Below are positions 8,491 through 17,000 of a stretch of DNA of 21,133 nt, in pieces (position 1 is the stretch's first letter; each line of letters starts with the position of its first letter). Source of the DNA: Lachnospiraceae bacterium UBA3774 (lineage in GTDB: Bacteria > Bacillota > Clostridia > Lachnospirales > Lachnospiraceae); contig DFFO01000001.1 of the NCBI GenBank assembly GCA_002369255.1, positions 1 through 21,133 of the forward strand, written 5' to 3'. The translations under genes were made by a program, and so were the position numbers. The notes beneath the pieces were generated by a model. It was given only the letters and a program-made list of their open reading frames with translations, was not told the origin of the DNA and did no database searches.

Positions 8491-8542
8491 ATGTTGCGTT
8501 AAAAAAAGCGTAAAATACGCGACGCTAAAAGGAAGGAAAGCT

Positions 8543-9787
8543 ATGAGCAGATTATTCGGAACTGCGGATATTTTGATCCCTCAAGTCAAAAATATGGAAA
8601 AATGGGCGGTCATCGCCTGCGATCAGTTTACCTCTGATGCGGAATACTGGCAGAGAGTGGCAAAAAACACGAAAGGTTATCCGTCTACGGCAAATCTGAT
8701 TCTTCCGGAGTGCTATCTCGGAAGAGAGGATGAGCCGGAGCGAATTGCAAAAATCAAAGATACGATGGCGGAATATCTCGAAAGCGGCGTTTTCACAGAA
8801 TACCCGGGCAGTTACGTATACGTGGAGCGCACACAGGAAAACGGCAGCGTCAGACACGGGATCGTGGGTGCGGTCGATCTTGAGCAGTATGATTATTCCC
8901 GTGATTCAAAGAGCATGATCCGGGCAACGGAAGCAACGGTAGAAGAAAGAATACCTCCCCGCATGAGAGTCCGCAAAGGAGCCGCGCTGGAGCTTCCTCA
9001 TATCATTATGCTGTTCGATGATTTTCAGGACAGAATACAAAAATATATCGAAACGATAAAGCCCGATTTAAAGCAGCTTTACAGCTTTGATCTTCAGGAA
9101 GAAGGCGGGCATATCGCGGGCTGGCTGGTCAATGGAGAATATGCAAAAAAAATAGACAGTCTTTTCGACGAATATTGTGCCGAAACAGACAGCCGCTACA
9201 ACGGCGTGGAGGGAGAGCCTTTCCTTCTTGCCGTCGGCGACGGGAATCACTCTTTGGCTACCGCAAAAAAATGCTTTGAAGAAATGAAAGCGGAAAATCC
9301 CGGAAAAGATTTTTCCAATCATCCGGCGCGTCGCTGCCTCGTTGAGCTCGAAAATATTCACGATCATTCGATAGTTTTTGAGCCCATTCACAGGGTTATC
9401 TTCGATACCGAACCGGCAAGGCTCCTTGAAAAATTAAAGGAAAGCTGCTGCGCCCCGGACGGATATACGATCAGGTGGGTCAGCGGCGAGAGCGAGGGCA
9501 GCCTGACTCTCGATAGAAACAAGGGCGAGCTTGCGGTTGCAATCCTGCAGGAATTTTTGGACGGATATCTTTCGGAAAATGAAGGCAGGATAGATTATAT
9601 TCATGACGATGACGCGCTTATAAATCTTGCGAAAAATGATAATGCCATAGGCTTTTTGCTTCCGTATATGGAGAAAAAACAGCTGTTCCGCGGAGTTATG
9701 GCATACGGAGCGCTTCCGCGCAAGACGTTTTCTATGGGACATTCCAGGGAAAAAAGATACTACATCGAAGGCAAAAAGATAAAGTAA
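8543..9787 (+). CDS. DUF1015 family protein
   Basis: This 414-residue protein matches the DUF1015 family, which is widespread in anaerobic bacteria and has no firmly established biochemical role. Signatures are the N-terminal WAVIACDQFTSD, YWQRVA, SMIRATE with EERIPPRMRVRKGA, and especially VGDGNHSLATAK (231-242), the family's DGNH/DGHH motif. The C-terminal third has INLAKNDNAIGFLLP and the closing MGHSREKRYYIEG. The DGNH motif has been compared with the ParB/sulfiredoxin-like fold of serine kinases; that relation is not provable from this sequence. The protein is soluble with no signal peptide. GGAAGGA lies 10 bases before the ATG. It is 19 bases from the TRIC gene and likely co-transcribed with it. 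Assignment to the family is confident; function is open. Confidence 0.85.
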   Translation: MSRLFGTADILIPQVKNMEKWAVIACDQFTSDAEYWQRVAKNTKGYPSTANLILPECYLGREDEPERIAKIKDTMAEYLESGVFTEYPGSYVYVERTQENGSVRHGIVGAVDLEQYDYSRDSKSMIRATEATVEERIPPRMRVRKGAALELPHIIMLFDDFQDRIQKYIETIKPDLKQLYSFDLQEEGGHIAGWLVNGEYAKKIDSLFDEYCAETDSRYNGVEGEPFLLAVGDGNHSLATAKKCFEEMKAENPGKDFSNHPARRCLVELENIHDHSIVFEPIHRVIFDTEPARLLEKLKESCCAPDGYTIRWVSGESEGSLTLDRNKGELAVAILQEFLDGYLSENEGRIDYIHDDDALINLAKNDNAIGFLLPYMEKKQLFRGVMAYGALPRKTFSMGHSREKRYYIEGKKIK

Positions 9788-9806
9788 AAAGGAATCGGGC
9801 GGTCAA

Positions 9807-10409
9807 ATGGAAATCAGCGCAGTTCTGCCCCTTGAGCTGATCGGCATTATCGCATTTGCGATCGTCGGCGCGATGGCGGGAATCAAAAAAAAGATGGATA
9901 TTTTCGGGATAGTGGTGATCGCCGGAACCAATGCCGTGGGAGGCGGTATCATCCGCGACGTCATCCTCGGCATCGTTCCTCCCGTTGCTTTTAAATATCC
10001 GATATACCTTATAGTATCAACAGCCGTTGCGCTGATAGTCTTCATTCCCGCGGTGCGAAAAAAGATACATACGGATCAGTGGATAATAACCTTCATGGAT
10101 TCGCTGGGACTTGGAATGTTTGCCGTAGTCGGAGCAAGAGCCGGCGCATATACGGGAAACAGATTTTTGATGGTCTTTCTCGGGACTATTACGTGCGTCG
10201 GAGGAGGGATCATGAAAGATCTGTTCTGCGGCGAGATACCGGGAATATTTGTCAAGCATCTTTATGCCGTTCCCGCAATACTCGGCGCGATACTCTACGT
10301 ATTTCTAAGGGGAATCAACGAAACGGCCGCAGCCGTTATAGCCGCGGCAGTGATAGTGTTCCTGCGGCTCTTGGCGGCAAAATTCAAATGGAACATTCCA
10401 AGAGCGTAA
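9807..10409 (+). CDS. TRIC/UPF0126 family membrane protein (trimeric intracellular cation channel-like)
   Basis: This 200-residue protein is almost entirely hydrophobic and predicted to span the membrane about seven times. Prokaryotic TRIC channels have two pseudo-symmetric halves, each carrying a GGGxx(R/K)D motif. Both are present: NAVGGGIIRD (GGGIIRD at 45-51) and VGGGIMKDLFCGEIPGIF (GGGIMKD at 132-138). Further typical segments are GIIAFAIVGAMAG, KKMDIFGIVVIAG and GLGMFAVVGARAG. Members conduct monovalent cations in the cytoplasmic membrane; the physiological role in bacteria is poorly understood. The start is the only sensible ATG, preceded by a modest AAAAAGGAA. It follows the DUF1015 gene after 19 bases and is followed by a strong terminator, so it is the last gene of a two-gene unit. 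Confidence 0.88.
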   Translation: MEISAVLPLELIGIIAFAIVGAMAGIKKKMDIFGIVVIAGTNAVGGGIIRDVILGIVPPVAFKYPIYLIVSTAVALIVFIPAVRKKIHTDQWIITFMDSLGLGMFAVVGARAGAYTGNRFLMVFLGTITCVGGGIMKDLFCGEIPGIFVKHLYAVPAILGAILYVFLRGINETAAAVIAAAVIVFLRLLAAKFKWNIPRA

Positions 10410-10419
10410 GGCACATAAT

Positions 10420-10453
10420 AAAAACCATCGGGCTTATTTGCCCGATGGTTTTT
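10420..10453. terminator. Bidirectional intrinsic terminator
   Basis: A perfect 14-bp stem, AAAAACCATCGGGC (10420-10433) with GCCCGATGGTTTTT (10440-10453), encloses a 6-base loop TTATTT. The A-run and T-run flank it on either strand. It separates the TRIC gene from the convergent lysR gene that ends at 10470. Confidence 0.93.
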
Positions 10454-10469
10454 GTTTGCTTAAAAATAT

Positions 10470-11348
10470 TTAGACAAGCTCTTTGTAGTTTATCGTTCTT
10501 GCGTATTTGATAAATTTTTTGGCCGCCGGAGAAGCTTCGTTGATGGAAGGAACGGCTATGCCGAGGGGCTCAAACTGTCTGGGAGAGAACGGAATCTCCG
10601 CAACCTCGCCGTTCCACTGGCTTGCTCGCAGCTTTTGGTCGAGACTGATTCCGAGCCCTGCCGCAACCATATTGTATGTGGTAAAGGCATTGTTGGTGGT
10701 AAAGCGGACGTTGGGTTTTAGGTTGAGCTTCTGGATAAGATTGTCAAGCTCCGTGTCTTCGCCGGAATGGGTATGGATAAAAGGCTCTTTTTCAAGGTCT
10801 GCGACAGAGAAAAATCCGGCCGCGGCCGCGGGATGATCCTTCGGCACCCATGCAACGATCTCGTCGTCGATGAGGTGGATCCAGTCCACACGCGTGGTCC
10901 TGGGGATAGAGCAAAAGCAGCAGTCAACGGCTTTTTCATTGAGAAGCTTGTCAAGCTGCATGCTGGTTCCTTCATACAGGCTGACGGAAACGCCGGGATA
11001 AAGCTCCTGGAAACCCTTCATGACTATGGGCAGCCAGGAAGAAGCAATGGAAAAGTAGCTCCCTATGGACAATGTTCCGCAAACGTTGCCGCAGATATCC
11101 GCGCTGGTTTGTCTTGCGTTTTGTATGGCACGATGTATTTCCCTGAAAAGAGGTACCATGACTTTGCCGTTTTCGGTAAGCCGGACGCCCTTCTTGCTTC
11201 TTATAAACAGGGGGAAGCCGACCTCGTCCTCAAGGCTTTTGATGATTCGCGTGATACCGGACTGCGTATAGCCCAAAAACTCGGCGGCGGCAGTGAGACT
11301 CCCATGATCCACCGCAAGCAAAAAAGCTTCGTATTTGCTGTCGTCCAT
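10470..11348 (-). CDS. LysR-family transcriptional regulator
   Basis: This 292-residue protein has the standard LysR length and layout. An N-terminal winged helix-turn-helix (about 5-60) has GSLTAAAEFLGYTQSGITR, IKSLEDEVGFPLFIR and VRLTENG. A linker helix leads to a periplasmic-binding-like effector domain (about 90-285) with GTLSIGSYFSIASSWLP, WVPKDHP and a MVAAGLGISL segment. It is divergently transcribed from tdh-kbl with 208 bases between the start codons, the classic arrangement for a LysR protein controlling its neighbour; threonine or a pathway intermediate would be the natural effector, which is inference. The start is supported by AAAGGAGA immediately upstream of the ATG on the minus strand. 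A consensus promoter and two dyad sites in the leader suggest autoregulation. Confidence 0.9.
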   Translation of the reverse strand: MDDSKYEAFLLAVDHGSLTAAAEFLGYTQSGITRIIKSLEDEVGFPLFIRSKKGVRLTENGKVMVPLFREIHRAIQNARQTSADICGNVCGTLSIGSYFSIASSWLPIVMKGFQELYPGVSVSLYEGTSMQLDKLLNEKAVDCCFCSIPRTTRVDWIHLIDDEIVAWVPKDHPAAAAGFFSVADLEKEPFIHTHSGEDTELDNLIQKLNLKPNVRFTTNNAFTTYNMVAAGLGISLDQKLRASQWNGEVAEIPFSPRQFEPLGIAVPSINEASPAAKKFIKYARTINYKELV

Positions 11349-11361
11349 ATGTCTCCTTTCA

Positions 11362-11376
11362 ATGACAATAAGTCAT
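11362..11376. promoter_or_regulatory. Perfect LysR-type box (T-N11-A dyad)
   Basis: ATGAC-AATAA-GTCAT is a perfect inverted repeat that satisfies the T-N11-A rule for LysR operators (T at 11363, A at 11375). It lies 14 bases before the lysR start codon, inside the expected lysR leader, so it could serve autorepression or distant control of tdh. Confidence 0.55.
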
Positions 11377-11384
11377 ATAAAACA

Positions 11385-11409
11385 TTATGTCTTGTGTGTT
11401 GTGTCATAA
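11385..11409. promoter_or_regulatory. Second imperfect dyad in the lysR-tdh spacer
   Basis: TTATG (11385-11389) and CATAA (11405-11409) form an inverted repeat with a 15-base spacer. The internal ATGTC and GTCAT resemble the half-sites of the neighbouring box. The centres of the two dyads are 28 bases apart, close to three helical turns. Confidence 0.35.
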
Positions 11410-11422
11410 ATAAATTTATTTT

Positions 11423-11450
11423 ATTATAAAGTTAATTTTCCGCTTGTCAA
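11423..11450 (-). promoter_or_regulatory. Consensus sigma-A promoter for lysR
   Basis: On the minus strand a perfect TTGACA (11445-11450) and a perfect TATAAT (11423-11428) are separated by 16 bases. The expected transcription start near 11416 leaves a leader of about 65 bases that contains both dyads. Confidence 0.7.
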
Positions 11451-11556
11451 ACAGAAAATTTCAATTATTTGCAAAATCTTTGTAATGATAAAGACGGAAG
11501 TGTAAAAGAAATAACATAATTACCGGTGATTTTAAATTGCCGAGGGGAGGAATAAA

Positions 11557-12603
11557 ATGGAACAAAAGATGATGGATGCTATCATCAAACATGTAGATGG
11601 CGAGGGTGTTGCTCTGGCTCGCGTACCGGTTCCGGAGGTAGGGCCGGGAGAAGTTCTTATCAAGATCCACAAAACGGCCATCTGCGGCACAGACGTTCAT
11701 ATTTATGATTGGAATGACTGGTCAAAGGCACATGTCCACGTAGGACAGACGATAGGTCACGAGTACGTCGGCGAGATAGCCGAGATAGGGCCGGGAGTCA
11801 CGGGCCTTAGAGTAGGTCAGCGCGTCAGCGGAGAAGGACATATTACCTGCGGACACTGCCGCAATTGTCATACCGGAAACATTCAATGGTGCAAAGACAC
11901 CGTGGGCGTGGGAGTTGACAGAAACGGAGCTTTTGCCGAGTATCTTTGTATTCCCGCCAAAAACGTTATAATTATCGACGAAGAGCTTGACGAAGACGTG
12001 GTCTCTTTCTTCGACGCTTTCGGAAACGCCACCCATACCGCGCTTATGTGGAATCTCGTGGGCGAGGACGTTCTTATTACCGGCGCAGGCCCCATCGGCA
12101 TTATTGCCGGCGGAATATGCAAATATGCCGGCGCGCGCAGAGTCGTTATTACAGACTTAAACGACTACCGCCTGGGTCTTGCGAAAAAGCTCGGAGTTGA
12201 CGCGGCCGTAAATACCGGAAGAGAAGATCTCTGCGAGGTAATGAAGCAGCTAAAAATAGTTGAGGGCTTTGATATCGGTCTTGAAATGAGCGGCAGCGGC
12301 GCGGCGTTCAAGCAGATGACGAGCGTTATGAGAAACGGCGGAAAGATAAGCCTTCTCGGACTCGGAAATCATCCCATTGAAATTGACATGAATGATATAA
12401 TAAACAGGGGACTGACTCTGCAGGGTATATACGGACGCAAGATGGACAACTGGCATCAGATGTCATATATGGTACAGGGAGGCCTTGATCTCACACCCGT
12501 TATAACTCACCGCTTCCATTATACTGATTTCCAGAAAGGCTTTGACGCCATGAGAAGCGGAAACTCGGGCAAGGTTGTTCTTGATTGGACTACAAAAAAA
12601 TAA
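11557..12603 (+). CDS. tdh: L-threonine 3-dehydrogenase (zinc-dependent)
   Basis: Tdh oxidises L-threonine with NAD to 2-amino-3-ketobutyrate, the first step of threonine breakdown to glycine. The 348-residue length is typical. It is a medium-chain zinc dehydrogenase with the Tdh hallmarks: KTAICGTDVHIYDW (catalytic zinc C43, with T45 and H48), GHEYVGE (H68, E69), VSGEGHITCGHCRNC with the structural zinc cysteines C98, C101, C104 and C112, a GVGVDRNGAFAEY block, and the NAD-binding ITGAGPIGI (about 174-182). The substrate-specific segments and the immediately following kbl gene separate it from sorbitol or butanediol dehydrogenases. GGGGAGGAA precedes the ATG. Thirty-one bases separate it from kbl. 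A divergent LysR gene probably regulates it; no clear promoter is visible on this strand. Confidence 0.95.
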   Translation: MEQKMMDAIIKHVDGEGVALARVPVPEVGPGEVLIKIHKTAICGTDVHIYDWNDWSKAHVHVGQTIGHEYVGEIAEIGPGVTGLRVGQRVSGEGHITCGHCRNCHTGNIQWCKDTVGVGVDRNGAFAEYLCIPAKNVIIIDEELDEDVVSFFDAFGNATHTALMWNLVGEDVLITGAGPIGIIAGGICKYAGARRVVITDLNDYRLGLAKKLGVDAAVNTGREDLCEVMKQLKIVEGFDIGLEMSGSGAAFKQMTSVMRNGGKISLLGLGNHPIEIDMNDIINRGLTLQGIYGRKMDNWHQMSYMVQGGLDLTPVITHRFHYTDFQKGFDAMRSGNSGKVVLDWTTKK

Positions 12604-12634
12604 ATCAAAAATCGCTGTTTTACAGGAGGCAATC

Positions 12635-13822
12635 ATGAAAAAAGCGCTTGAAAAGTATGCACAGGAACTTGACGCGATCCGCGAAGCGGGTACTTACAGA
12701 GAGGAAAGAGTCATTATCACTCCGCAGAGATCCCGCATAGACACAACGGCCGCTTCAAAAGTGGTAAATATGTGCGCAAACAATTATCTGGGACTGTCCG
12801 ACAGCCCCGAGCTTATTGCCGCGGCAAAGGCGAGCTACGACAAGTGGGGCTTTGGCCTTTCGTCCGTCAGATTTATCTGCGGAACCCAGCAGATACACAA
12901 AGATCTTGAAAAAGCCATTGCGCAGTTTGCCGGCACGGAAGACGCCATACTGTATTCTTCGTGCTTTGACGCAAACGGCGGACTGTTTGAAACGCTCCTC
13001 GGACCGGAAGACGCCGTTATCTCCGATGAGCTGAACCATGCTTCGATCATTGACGGCGTGCGTCTTTGCAAGGCACACCGCTATCGCTACAAGAACAATG
13101 ACATGGCGGATCTGGAAGAAAAGCTCAAAGAAGCAAAGGCCGAAGGCTGCAAACAGATCCTCATCGCCACCGACGGAGTATTCTCCATGGACGGCTATAT
13201 AGCGGACATGAAGAGCATCTGCGATCTGGCGGATAAATACGGTGCGCTTACGATGCTTGACGACAGCCACGCTGTGGGCTTTATGGGCGAACACGGCAGA
13301 GGCACCGCGGAATACTGCAAAGTCCTTGGCAGAGTAGATATCATCACTGGTACCTTCGGAAAGGCTATGGGCGGAGCTTCGGGCGGATATACCGCCTCCA
13401 GCAAGATCATCGTTGATCTGCTCCGTCAGCGCAGCCGTCCTTATCTGTTCTCCAATACGCTCGCTCCCGCTATTTGTGCCGCGACGTTAAAGACTATCGA
13501 AATGCTGAATGAATCAACGGCGCTGCGCGACAAGGTTCACGAAAATGCCCGTTATTTCCGTCAGGAAATGGAAAAAGCCGGTTTTGACCTGCTGCCCGGA
13601 GAGCATCCGATCGTCCCTGTCATGCTCTATGACCCGAAGATCGCAAACGAATTTGCAAAACGCATGCTTGAAAAAGGCGTATATGTAGTCGGATTCTGTT
13701 ATCCGGTAGTTCCGAAGGGCCGCGACCGCATACGTACTCAGATATCCGCCGGCCATACAAAAGAAGACCTTGACTTTGCAGTAAAATGCTTCCGCGAAGT
13801 CAAGGAGGAAATGGGACTTTAA
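12635..13822 (+). CDS. kbl: Glycine C-acetyltransferase (2-amino-3-ketobutyrate CoA ligase)
   Basis: Kbl cleaves 2-amino-3-ketobutyrate with coenzyme A to glycine and acetyl-CoA, completing the threonine pathway begun by Tdh. This 395-residue PLP enzyme belongs to the alpha-oxoamine synthase family (fold type I). The PLP lysine K243 lies in TGTFGKAMGG. The cofactor-binding D209 and H212 lie in MLDDSHAVGF. N-terminal CANNYLGL, GFGLSSVRFICGT and DELNHASIIDG are typical. The substrate-specific RFICGTQ and the tdh neighbour distinguish it from 8-amino-7-oxononanoate synthase or ALA synthase. The start at 12635 follows an excellent CAGGAGG; an in-frame ATG at 12575 overlaps tdh and adds non-homologous residues. 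A hairpin terminator follows. Confidence 0.95.
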   Translation: MKKALEKYAQELDAIREAGTYREERVIITPQRSRIDTTAASKVVNMCANNYLGLSDSPELIAAAKASYDKWGFGLSSVRFICGTQQIHKDLEKAIAQFAGTEDAILYSSCFDANGGLFETLLGPEDAVISDELNHASIIDGVRLCKAHRYRYKNNDMADLEEKLKEAKAEGCKQILIATDGVFSMDGYIADMKSICDLADKYGALTMLDDSHAVGFMGEHGRGTAEYCKVLGRVDIITGTFGKAMGGASGGYTASSKIIVDLLRQRSRPYLFSNTLAPAICAATLKTIEMLNESTALRDKVHENARYFRQEMEKAGFDLLPGEHPIVPVMLYDPKIANEFAKRMLEKGVYVVGFCYPVVPKGRDRIRTQISAGHTKEDLDFAVKCFREVKEEMGL

Positions 13823-13840
13823 CAGGTCTTTTGCGTTATA

Positions 13841-13876
13841 AAAAGTGAGGACGGAAATTTTACCGTCCCCACTTTT
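13841..13876 (+). terminator. Intrinsic terminator after tdh-kbl
   Basis: AAAAGTGAGGACGG (13841-13854) pairs with CCGTCCCCACTTTT (13863-13876) with one A-C mismatch in a 14-bp stem and an 8-base loop. It is followed by a short pyrimidine-rich tract (CTCT) after the TTTT. Confidence 0.8.
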
Positions 13877-13981
13877 CTCTAAAATCCCCATTTATAGACA
13901 ATTTTTTCACAAATACGATTTAAAACCACAAAAACGCACACGTTCCATGAAAAACATTCATATTATTTGATGTAAAGCAGG

Positions 13982-13990
13982 TGATATAAT
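13982..13990 (+). promoter_or_regulatory. Extended -10 promoter upstream of the giant beta-helix gene
   Basis: TGA-TATAAT is a perfect -10 with an upstream TG, 100 bases before the ATG at 14090. No good -35 is visible at 16-18 bases (TTGATG at 13967 is too close), but an extended -10 can do without one. The rest of the 267-base spacer holds the kbl terminator, an AT-rich dyad at 14020-14034 and a hairpin at 14042-14065. Confidence 0.5.
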
Positions 13991-14041
13991 ACCAATGGAG
14001 TCATAGCGTTTTGTTAATAGTAAAAATATTTTACATAGAAT

Positions 14042-14065
14042 AGCCCAACTTTGTCATAATGGGCT
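14042..14065 (+). other. Leader hairpin of the giant beta-helix gene
   Basis: AGCCCA (14042-14047) and TGGGCT (14060-14065) form a perfect 6-bp stem with a 12-base loop. It lies between the predicted promoter and the TAAGGAG ribosome binding site at 14078. It lacks a T-run, so it is not a terminator; it may stabilise the mRNA or regulate translation. Confidence 0.4.
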
Positions 14066-14089
14066 TGAATTGATTGTTAAGGAGAAAAA

Positions 14090-17000
14090 ATGAGGATAAA
14101 AAGATTATTGGCAGCGTTGATATCACTGACTTTGGTTATTTCGTATGCACCCGTTGTTACGACGGCCGCGGAAGCCATCACCATAGGCGATATCACGTAT
14201 CAGCCCTGGGAACAGACAGACAAGCTTCCCTCAGGCGGAAACTATTATCTGACTGACGACGTTCAGATATCAAACAGGGATTCGTTACTTGGATCTACGC
14301 TGAATCTCGATCTCCACGGACAAACGGTCACTCTCTCCGGTACCGCTTCGGTCAACGGATATTTGCGGTCAAATGCTGCTGCATATGAACTGCACGTCAT
14401 AAACAGCATCCCTTCGGCCGGAGGATTCTCATATGCCGCAAATGCGGTAGGAACAGTCTTCTTCCTTAATACCGCAGGGAACGTTCTGAGCGTAAAAGAC
14501 GTCCGCTTTTCCGGTTACAACAGTTCAGGTACGACTATCGCTATCCAGAACGGAACGGCGGTTTTTGAGAACTGTACTTTCGAAGATCTTACCACTTCCG
14601 GTTCAAACGGAAACTTCTATATTCAGGGAAGCTCCACTTCGGTTACCTTAAAAAACTGCACGGTAAACAACTGCAGAACCACCGCGACGACGGGATATCC
14701 GGCCGGCTTTCTTAAAATGGTCGCCGGTACGCTTACCGTGGACGGAGGCGAATACAAAAACAACAGCTCCGAGCTGTACGGCGGAGTATTTACGTTTTCA
14801 ACAGCTACCGCAAAGACAGTTACCGTTAAAAACGCGAATATTCACAACAATACAAGCAAGCATGCCGGCAGCGCGATATACTCAACGTCCGGCGCCGCTT
14901 TAAAGATCACAGGCTGTACGATTACCGACAATAAGGGTCTGTCGGCGACCAAATCTCCGTTCGGAGCGGTTTACGTATCGTCCGACAATACGACGCTTGA
15001 AGGCAAAAACGTTATCTACGGAAACACCTGGGAAGGACATGACGGAGCTTATGATTTCTGCGCACAGAGCGCGTCAAATACCTTCAAGGTAGTAAATCCC
15101 ACGGATGACACCAGAATCGGCGTAAGATATGCTGCCGAGCCTACAAACACGTACGTTGCAACGATCACAGGTACTTTAAAGGGCAGTTGGGATTGGGAAA
15201 ACGATACCACAAAAATGCTTGACGACAACGGAACCGGCAAGCTCGTTATTACCGCTGCGGCCCTTAAAGGCATCAGCCTTCCCGCGTCTGCGTCTGTCGA
15301 AGCAGGAAAGACTGCTACGATCGTGCCGCAGTATATCCCCGGAAACACTCCTGAAAGCGAAAAAGGCCTGACGTGGCAGAGCTCTGCTCCCGCGGTAGCT
15401 ACCGTAAATGAAAACGGAGTAGTTTCGGGAGTGGCCAAAGGAACAGCCGTAATTACAGCCACGTCTACGGTAAATTCCGATTTTACCGACACTTGCACTG
15501 TAACTGTTACCGAAGCTACAGTACATGAGCATGACGGACTCAGCTTTGAAAAATGGACGTCCGCAAATTCACTTCCCGTTGCAAGCGGAAATTATTATCT
15601 TGCAAACGACATTACTCTTAGCTCGATTTGCACAATACCCGCAAATCAGATCATCAATCTTTGTCTTAACGGTCATACGGTAAATGCGCCCGCAAGCGGC
15701 AGAGCAATCAGCCTTTCTTCCGGAACAACGCTTACCGTAATGGACGACAATACCGTTCCCGGCAAGATCATAGGCGGCACACGCACCTATGGCGGCGCGA
15801 TAAACGTCGGAACCGGAGCTGTATTTAATATGCGCGATATTACCATCACGGGAGGAAAATCCCTTGACGTAACCAGCGGCTCCACTACTCAGGGCGGTGA
15901 AGGCGGAGCTGTCTATCTTGCCTCAGGCAACGCAAATTATGACGGCGCCGTATTTAATATGTACAGCGGCACGATCACCGGCAATACCGCCACTCGCGGC
16001 GGCGCCATAGTCATGGCGGGCACGACCGTAGCCGATCACGCCGGAGCAAAGCTCAATATCAGCGGCGGCACGATCACCGGCAATACGTCTGCCGCCAAAC
16101 ACGGCGGTTTCCTGTATGCCGGAGCAAAATCTCAGATTAACATCACAGACGCGCAGATCACTGACAACTCCACCGGAGGCGAAGGCGGCGCGATGTTCCT
16201 TACAGGCGGCGCAACAGCGGTGATCACCGATACGGTTATTACCGGCAACCAGGCGAAAAACGGCAGCGCCATAGTTACTCTTGGCGGCGACGTTATGCTT
16301 GACGGCGTCGATATAGAAAACAACACTTCCACGTCCGGATTCGGCGCGGTTCACGTAAGCCGCGGAACCGTCAACGGAAGTTCTCATATGGCGACACTTA
16401 TTCTTTCAGGCGCCACCAAGATCAAAAATAACGTAAACGGCTCGGGTGCCGCTCAGAACGTATTCCTTCGTCAATTTGCGGCCGCACCCGTCTATTCATA
16501 CGTTGCAGTTGACGCTTCGGGGCTTTCGACAGGAGCGGAGATCGGTATCAGCCTTGAAAAATCAAGCAGTGTGGACAGATACAGCGGAGAAGGGCTTTAT
16601 ATCACGGCCGCCGGAAACACGGTGCCTGCCGGAAGCGAACAGTACTTCTTTGCGGACAACGCGAACTACGTAGTTTACCGCAGCGAAGGACGTCTGGCCC
16701 TCAAAGAAGGCGTTGACGTGAGCGGAGTCAGCGTTGTTCCCGAAACCGCATCTGTAGCGATAAGCGGCACGCTTCAGCTTACCGAAACGGTTATTCCCGC
16801 TTCCGCAACAAATCAGAACGTTACGTGGAGCAGCGATCATCCGGAAATCGCCGGTGTTGATAACGCGGGTCTTGTTACGGGCGTTTCCGAAGGAACCGCA
16901 GTCATTACCGTCACTACCGAAGACGGCGGTTTTACCGCAACGTGCACAGTTACGGTCGAAACTCCCCATATGCACGGCGAAACGGCATATTCTTCGTGGA

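Noticed and set aside
8508..8520. Small dyad GCGTA-AAA-TACGC with a T-run on the minus strand, possibly a terminator
   Set aside because: The stem is only 5 bp and there is no minus-strand gene ending there; it may be chance in an AT-rich spacer.
12575..12634. Upstream ATG of kbl at 12575
   Set aside because: It overlaps the end of tdh; the ATG at 12635 follows CAGGAGG and gives the normal Kbl length.
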